Of a stretch of DNA of 36,554 nt, positions 30,454-36,554 are shown in pieces (the first letter of the stretch is position 1; each line of letters starts with the position of its first letter). Source of the DNA: Candidatus Effluviviaceae Genus I sp. (GTDB lineage: Bacteria > Joyebacterota > Joyebacteria > Joyebacterales > Joyebacteraceae); contig VGIX01000017.1 of the NCBI GenBank assembly GCA_016867725.1, positions 1 to 36,554 of the forward strand. The letters run 5' to 3'. The position numbers were made by a program, and so were the translations under genes. The notes below the pieces were generated by a model, which worked only from the letters and a program-made list of their open reading frames with translations, was not told the origin of the DNA and made no database searches.

Positions 30454-31526
30454 CGGTAGATGGCCTTGATCGTGCTCCAGCTCGCGAGCCGCTCGGTGGA
30501 GGGCGCCGTGTAGCCGTCGATGGTGACCACGTAGCCCTTTCCGCAGGGAACCCCCGAGTACACGGACGGCCCCACCCAGAGCCAGTGCTCGCCGGGCTCC
30601 ACCGTCACCGTCGCGCAGGCGTCACCGCAGACGGTCCCGGCCGCGCGGGCGAGGTGCTCGAGATCGCTGCACCCCTCGCCGGGCCCGCGTCGCAGCACCC
30701 ACATGAGCAGCGGGAACTCGGCCCTGCCGCAGACAGTGATGGTGCTCTGCTGCTCGACGTCGAGCCGGAACCAGTCGGTGTCGCGGTAGCCGACGCCGTC
30801 GGTGGTGTAGGTTCCGCTCGCGCCCCTGAGCGTGATCGTGGCGTCGCTGGGCGGGATGCTCTGGAACACGCGAGGGGTCGAGTTGCACCCGCCGTTCCAC
30901 GAGTCGTCCCACCCGTCGCGGCACGGCGGCTCCGTCTCCACGATGAGCCGGGCGGGCGACTCGAGCACGCAGGGGCCGTTCTCGAGCACGGCGATCCGAT
31001 ACTCCCCGGAGCTCGTCCCGTAGCCATCCACGACGATGTAGTACGTGTGCCCGGCGGCCAGGTCCACGTGGTCGAGCATGGACTGCCAGCCGCTGCCGCC
31101 GCACTCGGCGTCGTCGTTGCAGACCACGACGGAGCCGGGGCCGTCGCGGAAGACGTAGACCTTCGTGTCGTACGAGGACTCGCACAGGCTCACCGTGACG
31201 TTGACGTCGGTCTCCGGGGTGAAGGCATAGACGACGTCCGGGGCCGTCGAGCCCGCGTATGGACAGGCCGCGTCGTAGTCGTTGGCCCGTCCGGCCGTCG
31301 TCCCGACCGCCATGAAGGGCAGCGACGCGATCGGGATCGCCGACGCGATGTCCTCCCCCGGGCCGCGGGTCCCCGCGCCCTCCGGCAGTCCTGCGAGGAG
31401 CGGCTTGCTCTCAGGCACGTTGGCGGTCGATGCGGCCAGCGCCGGGCCGGCCGGCACGGCCGCGAGCAGGACGAGCAGGGCCGCGTGGATGACCAAGGAT
31501 GGGGCGCTGAGCGGGCGGATCGCCAT
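30450..31526 (-). CDS. Secreted Cys-rich protein with PPC-like beta-sandwich region
   Basis: A 358-residue exported protein of unknown function. A signal peptide ends near PALA-AS (about 31). Residues about 75-180 resemble a bacterial pre-peptidase C-terminal (PPC) domain: GTTAGRANDYD, PDVVYAFTPETDVNVTVSLC, DTKVYVFRDGP, GHTYYIVVDGYGTSSGEY. A second, more diverged copy follows (TDWFRLDVEQQSTITVC, GEHWLWVGPSVYSG). Cysteines recur in both halves and probably form disulfides. No catalytic motif is seen; carbohydrate or surface binding is possible. No ribosome-binding site precedes ATG 31526, and the promoter places the transcript start at the ATG. There is no Por-type tail. Confidence 0.8.
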   Translation of the reverse strand: MAIRPLSAPSLVIHAALLVLLAAVPAGPALAASTANVPESKPLLAGLPEGAGTRGPGEDIASAIPIASLPFMAVGTTAGRANDYDAACPYAGSTAPDVVYAFTPETDVNVTVSLCESSYDTKVYVFRDGPGSVVVCNDDAECGGSGWQSMLDHVDLAAGHTYYIVVDGYGTSSGEYRIAVLENGPCVLESPARLIVETEPPCRDGWDDSWNGGCNSTPRVFQSIPPSDATITLRGASGTYTTDGVGYRDTDWFRLDVEQQSTITVCGRAEFPLLMWVLRRGPGEGCSDLEHLARAAGTVCGDACATVTVEPGEHWLWVGPSVYSGVPCGKGYVVTIDGYTAPSTERLASWSTIKAIYR

Positions 31527-31532
31527 ACAATG

Positions 31533-31561
31533 AGATTATCACATGATTGCCAGACTGTCAA
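31533..31561 (-). promoter_or_regulatory. Consensus promoter giving a leaderless mRNA
   Basis: Minus-strand TTGACA (31556-31561), a 17-bp spacer and TAATCT (31533-31538). Six bases later is the ATG, so transcription is predicted to begin at the start codon. Confidence 0.7.
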
Positions 31562-31618
31562 GAAGCGAGCCTGTGGCGCACCCCTCCCCTCGCGCGGCCG
31601 ATCCGGCCATCGCCGTGG

Positions 31619-31624
31619 TAGGAT
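31619..31624 (+). promoter_or_regulatory. -10 box adjoining the YigZ start (possible leaderless)
   Basis: TAGGAT is followed by six bases and then GTG 31631. No ribosome-binding site is visible. The -35 region is unclear. Confidence 0.4.
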
Positions 31625-31630
31625 GTCGCC

Positions 31631-32263
31631 GTGACCAGCAGCAGGAGATACCCCGTCCCCGCCGGGATCCACCGCGCCGAGCGCGTCGTGGAGCGGAGCC
31701 GGTTCATTGCGACCGTCGGGCACGCCGCCTCCCCCGAGGCGGCGAGGCTCTTCGTGTCCGGCGTGGCCGCGGAGTTCCCCGACGCCTCGCACAACTGCTG
31801 GGCGTACGTCGCGGGCCCCCCGGGCGACACGGCCAGGATCGGAATGAGCGATGCCGGCGAGCCCCGCGGCACCGCGGGGCGCCCGATGCTCAACGCCCTT
31901 CTCGGCAGCGGCGTCGGGGACGTCGCCGCCGTCGTGACCCGCTACTTCGGCGGCTTGAAGCTCGGCACCGGCGGCCTCGCCCGGGCATACGCGGCCAGCG
32001 TGATGGACGCGCTCGCGTCCCTCCCCACCGTCGAGCACGTCGAACGCGTCGAACTCCGCCTTGAAGCCGCCTACGCCGGCCTCCGCGAACTGGAACGCCT
32101 TCTCGATGATGTCGGCGCTTCCGTCGTCGAGCAGACCTACGGCGCCGGGGTCCTCCTCCGCGTGAGCGTCCCGCGGGACGAGGAAGCCCGTCTGCGGCAG
32201 GCGCTCGAGTCCCTCCGCGGTCTCGCGCGTGTGATCCCGGCCGGCACCGATCCCTCACGCTGA
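31631..32263 (+). CDS. yigZ: YigZ/IMPACT-family (UPF0029) protein
   Basis: A 210-residue YigZ/YvyE/IMPACT-family protein. The N-terminal domain has the family blocks RSRFIATVGHAAS (near 22-34), ASHNCWAYV, the SDAGEPRGTAGRPML motif (about 73-87) and VVTRYFGGLKLGTGGLARAY (about 101-120). The C-terminal about 70 residues are the ferredoxin-like UPF0029 domain. Bacterial members are linked to translation or proteolysis control but their exact reaction is not settled. The start is GTG 31631, six bases after a -10-like box and without a ribosome-binding site. It is followed by a separate promoter for the Rrf2-Hcp unit. Confidence 0.92.
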   Translation: MTSSRRYPVPAGIHRAERVVERSRFIATVGHAASPEAARLFVSGVAAEFPDASHNCWAYVAGPPGDTARIGMSDAGEPRGTAGRPMLNALLGSGVGDVAAVVTRYFGGLKLGTGGLARAYAASVMDALASLPTVEHVERVELRLEAAYAGLRELERLLDDVGASVVEQTYGAGVLLRVSVPRDEEARLRQALESLRGLARVIPAGTDPSR

Positions 32264-32288
32264 CTCCGACGCGCAGGCAGAATGCGTC

Positions 32289-32316
32289 TTGACAGCGGAC
32301 CCGCTCGTCGTATATT
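32289..32316 (+). promoter_or_regulatory. Promoter of rrf2-hcp
   Basis: Consensus TTGACA (32289-32294), a 16-bp spacer and TATATT (32311-32316); leader of about 48 nt. Confidence 0.8.
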
Positions 32317-32338
32317 CTGGTACACGAGTACCAGAATA
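32313..32338. promoter_or_regulatory. Perfect palindromic operator of the Rrf2-Hcp unit
   Basis: TATTCTGGTAC (32313-32323), ACGA, then the exact complement GTACCAGAATA (32328-32338). It overlaps the -10 box and the transcription start, the classical position for repression. An Rrf2 dimer is the obvious ligand because the gene follows directly. Confidence 0.8.
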
Positions 32339-32369
32339 GCCGCGGACAACGCCAAGGGAGCCCGGGACC

Positions 32370-32873
32370 ATGAGCGGCCTCGCCAGACCATCGGAAGCGG
32401 TCACGATCGCGGTCCATGCCTGCGGCCTCCTCGCGGGCGCGGGCGGCGCGGCGCTGACGACCCACGAGATGGCGCGCGCCATCGGCGCGTCCGAGGCTCA
32501 CCTGTCGAAGGTGCTTCAGCGTCTGGCGCGCGCTGGCATCGTGACGGGGCGTCGGGGGCCCGGCGGGGGATTCGTGCTCGCGGATGACCCCGCGTCGGTG
32601 TCGCTCCTTCAGGTGTACGAGGCGATCGAAGGGTCGCTCCCCCGCTCCGGGTGCATGCTGGGTCTGCCCATCTGCAGCGGCGCGGCCTGCCCGCTCAGCG
32701 CGCTCCTGTCCAGGGTGACTGCGGATGTCGCGGACGGCCTTGCGAGCGTCACGCTCGCCGGCCTGGGAACGTCGCTCGCGCCGGGGCGAACGCGGCGGCC
32801 CGCACGCCGACGAGATCGATCAGGCAGATCAGACACGAGGAGAGGCTCAGGACACACAAGGACAGGGAGGTGA
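32370..32873 (+). CDS. Rrf2-family regulator next to hcp (NsrR-like, probable NO/redox sensor)
   Basis: A 167-residue Rrf2-family winged-helix regulator. DNA-binding blocks: TTHEMARAIGASEAHLSKVL (near 30-49) and RRGPGGGFVLADD. Three cysteines in GCMLGLPICSGAACPL are spaced C-x6-C-x4-C near residues 94-106, the Fe-S cluster region of NsrR- and IscR-type sensors. The last about 40 residues are Arg-rich and divergent. It lies 2 bp upstream of hcp, a classic NO-responsive target, and behind a perfect 26-bp palindrome, so a nitrosative-stress repressor is the best guess. It differs from the first Rrf2 protein in cysteine spacing and operator sequence. Confidence 0.9.
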   Translation: MSGLARPSEAVTIAVHACGLLAGAGGAALTTHEMARAIGASEAHLSKVLQRLARAGIVTGRRGPGGGFVLADDPASVSLLQVYEAIEGSLPRSGCMLGLPICSGAACPLSALLSRVTADVADGLASVTLAGLGTSLAPGRTRRPARRRDRSGRSDTRRGSGHTRTGR

Positions 32874-32875
32874 CG

Positions 32876-34549
32876 ATGTACTGCCACCAGTGCGAACAGA
32901 CGGCCAAGGGCATCGCGTGCACGGTCCAGGGCGTGTGCGGGAAGGACGCGGCGACGGCGACCCTGCAGGATCTGCTGCTGCACGCAGCGAAGGGCGTCTC
33001 GCAGTACGCGCACCGGGCGCGGGCGTTCGGAGCGGTGGACGCCGAGGCGGACGTCTTCGTCGTCGAGGCGCTCTTCACGGCGACCACGAACGTGAACTTC
33101 GACCCCGACCGGCTCGCGGCGCTCATCCGAAGGGCGGCGGCGGTCCGCGACAGGGTTCGCGGCCTGTACGAGGCGGCGTGCCGCAAGGCCGGGAAGACCC
33201 CCGAGGCGCCGGCGGGACCGGCAACCTGGGCCCCGGCGGCCGATCTCGAGGGCCTGCTGGCCCAGGGACGGGACGCGACCATCGAGGACTGGCCCTCGAA
33301 GTACGGCGCGGACGCCGCGAGCCTGCGCGAGGTCATCACGTACGGGCTCAAGGGCGCGGCGGCCTACGCGGACCACGCGCACATCCTCGGCCAGGACGAT
33401 CCGGCCGTCTACGGCGCCTTCCACGAGGCCCTGGATCTTCTCACCCGCGACGACGTGCCGGCGGAGACGCTGCTCGCCTGGACGCTCAAGGTCGGCGAGC
33501 TCAACCTCCGCGCGATGGAGCTTCTGGACGAGGCCAACACCGGCGCGTACGGACATCCGACGCCGACGAAGGTGCGCGTGACGCCCGTCAAGGGCAAGGC
33601 CATCGTGGTGTCGGGCCATGACCTCAAGGACCTCGAGGCGCTCCTCGAGCAGACCGCGGGCAAGGGCATCAACGTGTACACGCACGGCGAGATGCTCCCC
33701 GCGCACGGCTACCCGGGCCTCAAGAAGCACCGGCACCTCGTTGGGAACTACGGGAGCGCCTGGCAGGACCAGGTGCGCGAGTTCGACGCCTTCCCGGGCG
33801 CGGTCCTCATGACCACCAACTGCATCCAACGCCCCACGGAGAGCTACAAGGGTCGCATCTTCACGACGGGTCTCGTCGCGTTCCCGGGCGTGCGGCACGT
33901 GACGCGCGAGGACTTCTCCCCCGTCATCGAGGCGGCGCTCGCGGCGCCCGGCTTCGCCGCGGACGAGCCGGGGAAGAGCATCACGGTGGGGTTCGGCCAC
34001 CACGCTGTCCTGGGCGTGGCGGGTGCGGTGATCGACGCCGTGAAGACGGGCAAGATCCGCCACTTCTTCCTCATCGGCGGGTGCGACGGCGCCAAGCCCG
34101 GACGAGACTACTTCACGCAGTTCGCCGAATCGGTGCCGAAGGACTGCGTCATCCTCACGCTCGCCTGTGGGAAGTACCGCTTCAACAAGCTGGACTTCGG
34201 TGATATCGGCGGGATCCCGCGGCTGCTCGACGTCGGGCAGTGCAACGACGCGTACTCGGCGGTCAAGATCGCTCAGGCGCTGGCCGGAGCGTTCGGTGTG
34301 GGCGTGAACGACCTCCCGCTCTCGCTCATCGTGTCCTGGTACGAGCAGAAGGCGGTGGCCGTGCTGCTCACGCTGCTGCATCTCGGGATCAAGGGCATCC
34401 GCCTGGGCCCGACGCTTCCGGCGTGCCTGTCGCCGAACGCGCTCGCGATCCTCGTCGAGAAGTTCGACATCAAGCCGATCACGACGGTGGCGCAGGACCT
34501 CGAGAGCATCCTGGGCGCGGGGGACTATGGGACCGCGGGCACAGCGTGA
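32876..34549 (+). CDS. hcp: Hybrid cluster protein (hydroxylamine/NO reductase), class I
   Basis: A 557-residue hybrid cluster protein, cytosolic and oxygen sensitive. The N-terminal cysteines C3, C6, C15 and C21 have the C-x2-C-x8-C-x5-C spacing of anaerobe-type class I proteins with a [4Fe-4S] cluster. Hybrid-cluster blocks follow: GHDLKDL, TTNCIQRP, IGGCDGAKPGRDYF, LACGKYRFN, VGQCNDAYSA and LGPTLPACLSPN. Hcp reduces NO to N2O and hydroxylamine to ammonia, and contributes to protein S-nitrosylation. GGGAGG lies 5 nt before ATG 32876 and overlaps the end of the Rrf2 gene, so expression is coupled. No separate hcr reductase gene is present; a strong hairpin closes the unit. Confidence 0.96.
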   Translation: MYCHQCEQTAKGIACTVQGVCGKDAATATLQDLLLHAAKGVSQYAHRARAFGAVDAEADVFVVEALFTATTNVNFDPDRLAALIRRAAAVRDRVRGLYEAACRKAGKTPEAPAGPATWAPAADLEGLLAQGRDATIEDWPSKYGADAASLREVITYGLKGAAAYADHAHILGQDDPAVYGAFHEALDLLTRDDVPAETLLAWTLKVGELNLRAMELLDEANTGAYGHPTPTKVRVTPVKGKAIVVSGHDLKDLEALLEQTAGKGINVYTHGEMLPAHGYPGLKKHRHLVGNYGSAWQDQVREFDAFPGAVLMTTNCIQRPTESYKGRIFTTGLVAFPGVRHVTREDFSPVIEAALAAPGFAADEPGKSITVGFGHHAVLGVAGAVIDAVKTGKIRHFFLIGGCDGAKPGRDYFTQFAESVPKDCVILTLACGKYRFNKLDFGDIGGIPRLLDVGQCNDAYSAVKIAQALAGAFGVGVNDLPLSLIVSWYEQKAVAVLLTLLHLGIKGIRLGPTLPACLSPNALAILVEKFDIKPITTVAQDLESILGAGDYGTAGTA

Positions 34550-34592
34550 GGGACTTGGCCGAGGTTCGAGGCTGGACATCTGTGGGAGAACG

Positions 34593-34629
34593 CGAGCACG
34601 AGGTCACACGGTGTGGCCTCGCGCTCGTT
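34593..34629 (+). terminator. Long hairpin terminator after hcp
   Basis: A 16-bp stem (34593-34608 with 34612-34627; one mismatch, one G-T pair) and a 3-base loop, followed by TTGT. It lies 44 bp after the hcp stop. Confidence 0.75.
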
Positions 34630-34680
34630 GTGTGCCCTGTCGGACACGGCAGGGTTGACCTGCTTGCGAGGATCTCTGAG

Positions 34681-34712
34681 GCGGCGGCGGAGGTACCGTC
34701 CTCAGGCGCCGC
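34681..34712 (-). terminator. Hairpin after the micropeptide gene
   Basis: GCGGCG/CGCCGC and GAGG/CCTC stems are separated by a 3x3 internal loop and capped by six bases, 11 nt after the micropeptide stop on the minus strand. No T-tract. Confidence 0.4.
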
Positions 34713-34723
34713 TGACCGCCGGT

Positions 34724-34885
34724 CTAGTAGCCGTGCCACCCGCCGGCGGCCCACACGAGGAAGCGCACGATCCAGTCCCAGAGGGACTCCTGCTCGGCCT
34801 GCTCGGCGGCGAACGCCACGATCGGGGACGCCGCCAGCACGAGAAGGACCAGCGCGATCCTAGCTCTGAGCGTAGTCACTGCCAT
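34724..34885 (-). CDS. Small secreted peptide, 53 codons
   Basis: A 53-residue frame: a short basic N-terminus (MAVTTLRARIA), a hydrophobic stretch (LVLLVLAASPIVAF) and AA-EQ, a good signal-peptidase site near residues 27-28. The predicted mature part is about 26 residues, EQAEQESLWDWIVRF at its start and ending GGWHGY: Trp-rich with an amphipathic look. GGAGG stands 8 nt before an internal GTG (34879), which is the better-spaced start and would give 51 residues. It overlaps the end of the upstream secreted-protein gene by 26 bp in another frame. I do not recognise a family. The signal peptide, ribosome-binding site and closing hairpin support a real gene. Confidence 0.55.
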   Translation of the reverse strand: MAVTTLRARIALVLLVLAASPIVAFAAEQAEQESLWDWIVRFLVWAAGGWHGY

Positions 34886-35435
34886 CACCTCCTCTCAGCA
34901 CGAACATGTCGGGGAGCCAGTCCCTGCCTTTCGGCAGGGACCCGTCGGGGAACCGCACGATCGCGAGGTAGCCGCCGCTTGCGGCCTTCGCGTATCCGGT
35001 CGAGCGATCGGTCAGCACGATGGGTCCGTCCGCCGTGCTGAAGACGCGTCGCTCCTGGATGCTGTCCGTGAACAGGATCTCCGTGCTCTCCACGCGCCGC
35101 TTCCCGTAGGCGAGGACGAACCGGGACCTGCCGTCGAGCACGACCCTGCCGCCCGCGTCCACATAGATGACGCACACGGCGTAGTCACCGGGCGTCTCGC
35201 GGACCCGAACGTGCAGGCGGAAGCCGCCGGCCGCCTCGAGGCGCAGAAGCTCCCGGCCGGCCCGCGTCTCGGCAAGGGCCGACGGCCAGGTCTCCTGCTC
35301 CACGGCGATCCTGTGCTTGAGGCTCGCGCGCACGCCGGGTGACAGGACGCAGCTAACGGAGCGCTCCCCCCCTGCACGCGGCGGGACCGCGAGCAGCGCC
35401 AGAACGGCCGGAAGAAGCATGGCACTCCGTCTCAT
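34860..35435 (-). CDS. Secreted protein of unknown function
   Basis: A 191-residue exported protein I do not recognise. A signal peptide (MRRSAMLLPAVLALLAVPPRAGG) is followed by alternating beta-strand-like segments (GGFRLHVRVRETPGDYAVCVIYVD, split over about 72-95, and RVVLDGRSRFVLAYGKRRV near 98-116), suggesting a small beta-sandwich or lipocalin-like fold. Two cysteines (about 29 and 87) could pair. No catalytic motif is visible. ATG 35435 has GGGGGT 6 nt upstream; GTG 35453 would add six residues before the signal peptide and is less likely. It is probably cotranscribed with the overlapping micropeptide. Confidence 0.68.
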   Translation of the reverse strand: MRRSAMLLPAVLALLAVPPRAGGERSVSCVLSPGVRASLKHRIAVEQETWPSALAETRAGRELLRLEAAGGFRLHVRVRETPGDYAVCVIYVDAGGRVVLDGRSRFVLAYGKRRVESTEILFTDSIQERRVFSTADGPIVLTDRSTGYAKAASGGYLAIVRFPDGSLPKGRDWLPDMFVLRGGDGSDYAQS

Positions 35436-35497
35436 GCTGTCACCCCCTAGCACGCTTCGCTCGGAAGGTCAGAAGAGGGTGGTCTGTTCCCGCGGTT

Positions 35498-35510
35498 GCA
35501 TAGCGTATGC
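35498..35510. repeat. Small palindrome in the 35.4-35.65 kb intergenic region
   Basis: GCATAGCGTATGC is a perfect 5-3-5 palindrome about 63 bp upstream of the secreted-protein start, overlapping a weak minus-strand -10-like TACGCT. The rest of the 216-bp gap holds only GC-rich direct and inverted words (for example GCGCGC-A-GCGCGC near 35582) and no convincing gene. Confidence 0.35.
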
Positions 35511-35651
35511 CATCGGGCGGCTCAGGAATGCGCGCACCCGGAACCGCCCGCATCATGCGCAGTACCGCGCGCACGCCTCGGCGCGCAGCGCGCGACACTG
35601 CCAACACAGTTCACACTGCGCTGGCCAGATGGAGGTCGCATTGACAACCGG

Positions 35652-36254
35652 CTAGAACGTGGGAGCGGATCGGAAGGCGAACACGAACACGGCGATGCCC
35701 AGCAGGATGCCGCCGAGCGTCTGGGCGACGGTGTGCCGGCCAAGTCGCCAGCGTGACCACGCAATCATCGCGACGGCCAGTCCCGCAGGGACCACCGCTC
35801 CGAAGAGGCGCCAGGTCAGCATGCCGGCGACCGCGGCCGTGGCGCAGTGCACGCTGATCTTCCAGAGGATGGTCACGACGAGAATCACGGTCGCCTGGAT
35901 CCAGAGGATGCCGGCCAGGTTCGACATCGGCGCGGGCGCCGAGCCTGCAAGCAGCGCGATCCAGCCCAACCCGAGGAACGCGGCCGTGACGAGCTGAGGG
36001 CGGAGCCGCTCCTCCCGTCGACCGATCTCGAGGTCCGCGACTGTCTCGTGGCGGATCTGTCGCAGCAGATAGGCGACGGGAACCGGAACGGCGCAGCACA
36101 CGTACACCGCCGCCCAGAACCAGGCGACCGCGTCGCCCGTCACCGCCGCCTGTATCGCCATGGCCGCGGCCAGGAGCACAGGCGGGCTTGCGACCTGTGA
36201 GACCGTGGTCGCGACCTTCTCGTCCCAGCGCTTCGCGTCCGTCGTGTCGCTCAT
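35652..36254 (-). CDS. PAP2-superfamily-like membrane protein
   Basis: A 200-residue protein with five or six membrane segments, related to PAP2 (lipid phosphatase/prenyl phosphatase) proteins. Degenerate versions of the three phosphatase motifs are in order: R79-R80-E-E-R-L-R85-P86 (motif 1), KISVH with H136 (motif 2, lacking the PSG of PSGH) and S167-R168 ... GRH with H174 (motif 3), with Gln where the final Asp is usual. The catalytic His pair is thus kept, but the surrounding residues differ from classical enzymes. Phosphatase activity on a lipid phosphate is possible, not certain. ATG 36254 has no good ribosome-binding site; an in-frame ATG at 36446 would read through the rod-shaped element and adds non-hydrophobic, low-quality sequence. 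Confidence 0.72.
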   Translation of the reverse strand: MSDTTDAKRWDEKVATTVSQVASPPVLLAAAMAIQAAVTGDAVAWFWAAVYVCCAVPVPVAYLLRQIRHETVADLEIGRREERLRPQLVTAAFLGLGWIALLAGSAPAPMSNLAGILWIQATVILVVTILWKISVHCATAAVAGMLTWRLFGAVVPAGLAVAMIAWSRWRLGRHTVAQTLGGILLGIAVFVFAFRSAPTF

Positions 36255-36273
36255 CCCGTGGGAGACCCGCCTG

Positions 36274-36457
36274 CGCGGGCTGGTGGGGGTTAGGGCTTCG
36301 CAAGCGTCCTCGGATGGTCGCACGAAGCGGCCTGCCCAGGCAAGGACGAAACCCAGCCCCCAACAGCGGGGCACCCGCGCTCGAGCGCGGGTGCCCCAGA
36401 CAGACCCAGGAAGTCCAGGCTCCGGGATCAGGTTCCCTAACATCACATTGCCCTGCG
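36274..36457 (-). ncRNA. Candidate 184-nt rod-shaped structured RNA (6S-like or structured leader)
   Basis: Nested complementary segments fold the whole interval into one rod: GCCC-T-GCG (36450-36457) with CGCGGGC (36274-36280), CCCTAAC (36435-36441) with GTTAGGG (36289-36295), TCCGGGA (36421-36427) with TCCTCGGA (36307-36314), CAGGC with GCCTG, and a perfect 13-bp terminal hairpin (36368-36380 with 36385-36397, loop TCGA). A central bubble of 7 and 11 bases, the latter holding a GCTT-GCG-AAGC mini-hairpin, resembles the open-promoter mimic of 6S RNA, and 184 nt is in the 6S size range. The orientation is chosen because the promoter-like boxes and the downstream PAP2-like gene are on the minus strand. 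It could instead be the 5' leader of that gene. Confidence 0.45.
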
Positions 36458-36464
36458 TTTGTGG

Positions 36465-36493
36465 TTACCATCGAGGCTACACCTCACTCGCAA
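36465..36493 (-). promoter_or_regulatory. Weak promoter-like boxes before the rod-shaped element
   Basis: Minus-strand TTGCGA (36488-36493), a 17-bp spacer and TGGTAA (36465-36470). The -10 is poor, but the implied start (about 36458) is exactly at the first paired base of the structure. From here to the window end (36554) nothing else is recognised. Confidence 0.3.
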
Positions 36494-36554
36494 TGGGAGC
36501 AGGGGTGTCGCTTGCACCGGCCGGCTCGGCGGGGTATCCTTCCTCCGGGGAAGC

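Noticed and set aside
32651-32875. Extended Hcp start upstream of ATG 32876
   Set aside because: The upstream frame overlaps the Rrf2 gene; ATG 32876 gives the conserved MYCHQCEQ N-terminus and has GGGAGG 5 nt away.
34562-34575. GGTTCGAGGC, similar to a tRNA T-loop
   Set aside because: No acceptor, D- or anticodon stems can be drawn around it; the region is the spacer before the hcp terminator.
35570-35600. GCGCGC repeats suggesting a Z-DNA or repeat element
   Set aside because: Short and expected at this base composition; no longer repeat unit is present.
36293-36306. Plus-strand TTCGCAAGCG, also found near the 5' end of Escherichia coli 6S RNA
   Set aside because: A ten-base match at the bubble rather than the closing stem is weak; it does not fix orientation or family.
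36400-36435. Plus-strand words resembling the RNase P block (AGGAAGTCCAGGCTCC)
   Set aside because: Flanking sequence lacks the other universally conserved RNase P segments and there is no room for a molecule of that size with the right core.
36255-36446. N-terminal extension of the PAP2-like protein from ATG 36446
   Set aside because: The added residues are not membrane-like or family-like and the DNA is explained by nested base pairing.
1-36554. CRISPR arrays, insertion sequences, prophage or integrase genes
   Set aside because: No spaced repeats, transposase or integrase motifs and no terminal inverted repeats were found in any part of the window.

Overview
The window is very GC-rich bacterial DNA, packed with genes on both strands. 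Many neighbours overlap by 4 bp (ATGA or GTGA) and GTG starts are common. Three features point to an FCB-group, Eisenbacteria- or Krumholzibacteria-like lineage with a mainly anaerobic or microaerobic life: (1) two secreted proteins end in a FlgD-like/Por-type C-terminal tail (one with the SPNPFNP signature); (2) there is a full anaerobe-type oxygen-defence operon; (3) there are oxygen-sensitive systems such as class I Hcp and a double-cubane reductase. This placement is inference; no rRNA or other marker gene is present.

Layout. 1-1.5 kb (minus): an Rrf2 regulator overlaps a PstS-like binding protein, with a palindrome on its promoter. 1.6-8.2 kb (minus): two MIO-type ammonia-lyase/aminomutase homologues overlap by 4 bp, followed by a catalytic M16 protease and a non-catalytic M16 partner. 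A LarA-type nickel racemase is divergent (8.3-9.5 kb). 9.6-13.8 kb (minus): a double-cubane-type reductase with its ATP-dependent activase, then a secreted endonuclease/phosphatase-fold protein with a FlgD-like tail. 14.0-20.2 kb (plus): LysE exporter, TSUP exporter, GH97 glycosidase, then a secreted peptidyl-arginine-deiminase-family enzyme with a sorting tail. 20.4-23.6 kb (plus): two GT39-like membrane glycosyltransferases, the first with a TPR tail.

23.6-27.4 kb (minus): a PerR-like regulator heads rubrerythrin, desulfoferrodoxin, a second rubrerythrin-like protein, ferritin and flavodiiron protein. Together these cover peroxide and superoxide reduction, iron storage and O2/NO reduction. 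Divergent from it (27.5-30.5 kb) is a ribbon-helix-helix/zinc-ribbon protein with a ZnuABC-type uptake system. The two divergent promoters share a 9-bp-arm inverted repeat that covers both -35 boxes. 30.4-31.5 kb (minus): a secreted PPC-domain-like protein. 31.6-34.5 kb (plus): YigZ, then an Rrf2 regulator plus hybrid-cluster protein controlled from a perfect 26-bp operator. 34.7-35.4 kb (minus): a secreted protein of unknown function and an overlapping 53-codon secreted micropeptide. 35.6-36.3 kb (minus): a PAP2-like membrane protein, preceded by a 184-bp rod-shaped inverted-repeat element that may be a 6S-like RNA or a structured leader.

The most unusual points are the rod-shaped element, the TSG/ASG pair of MIO enzymes beside LarA and a double-cubane reductase, recurrent -10-N6-start (leaderless) genes, three self-positioned operators, and the micropeptide. 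No tRNA, rRNA, CRISPR array or insertion sequence was seen.
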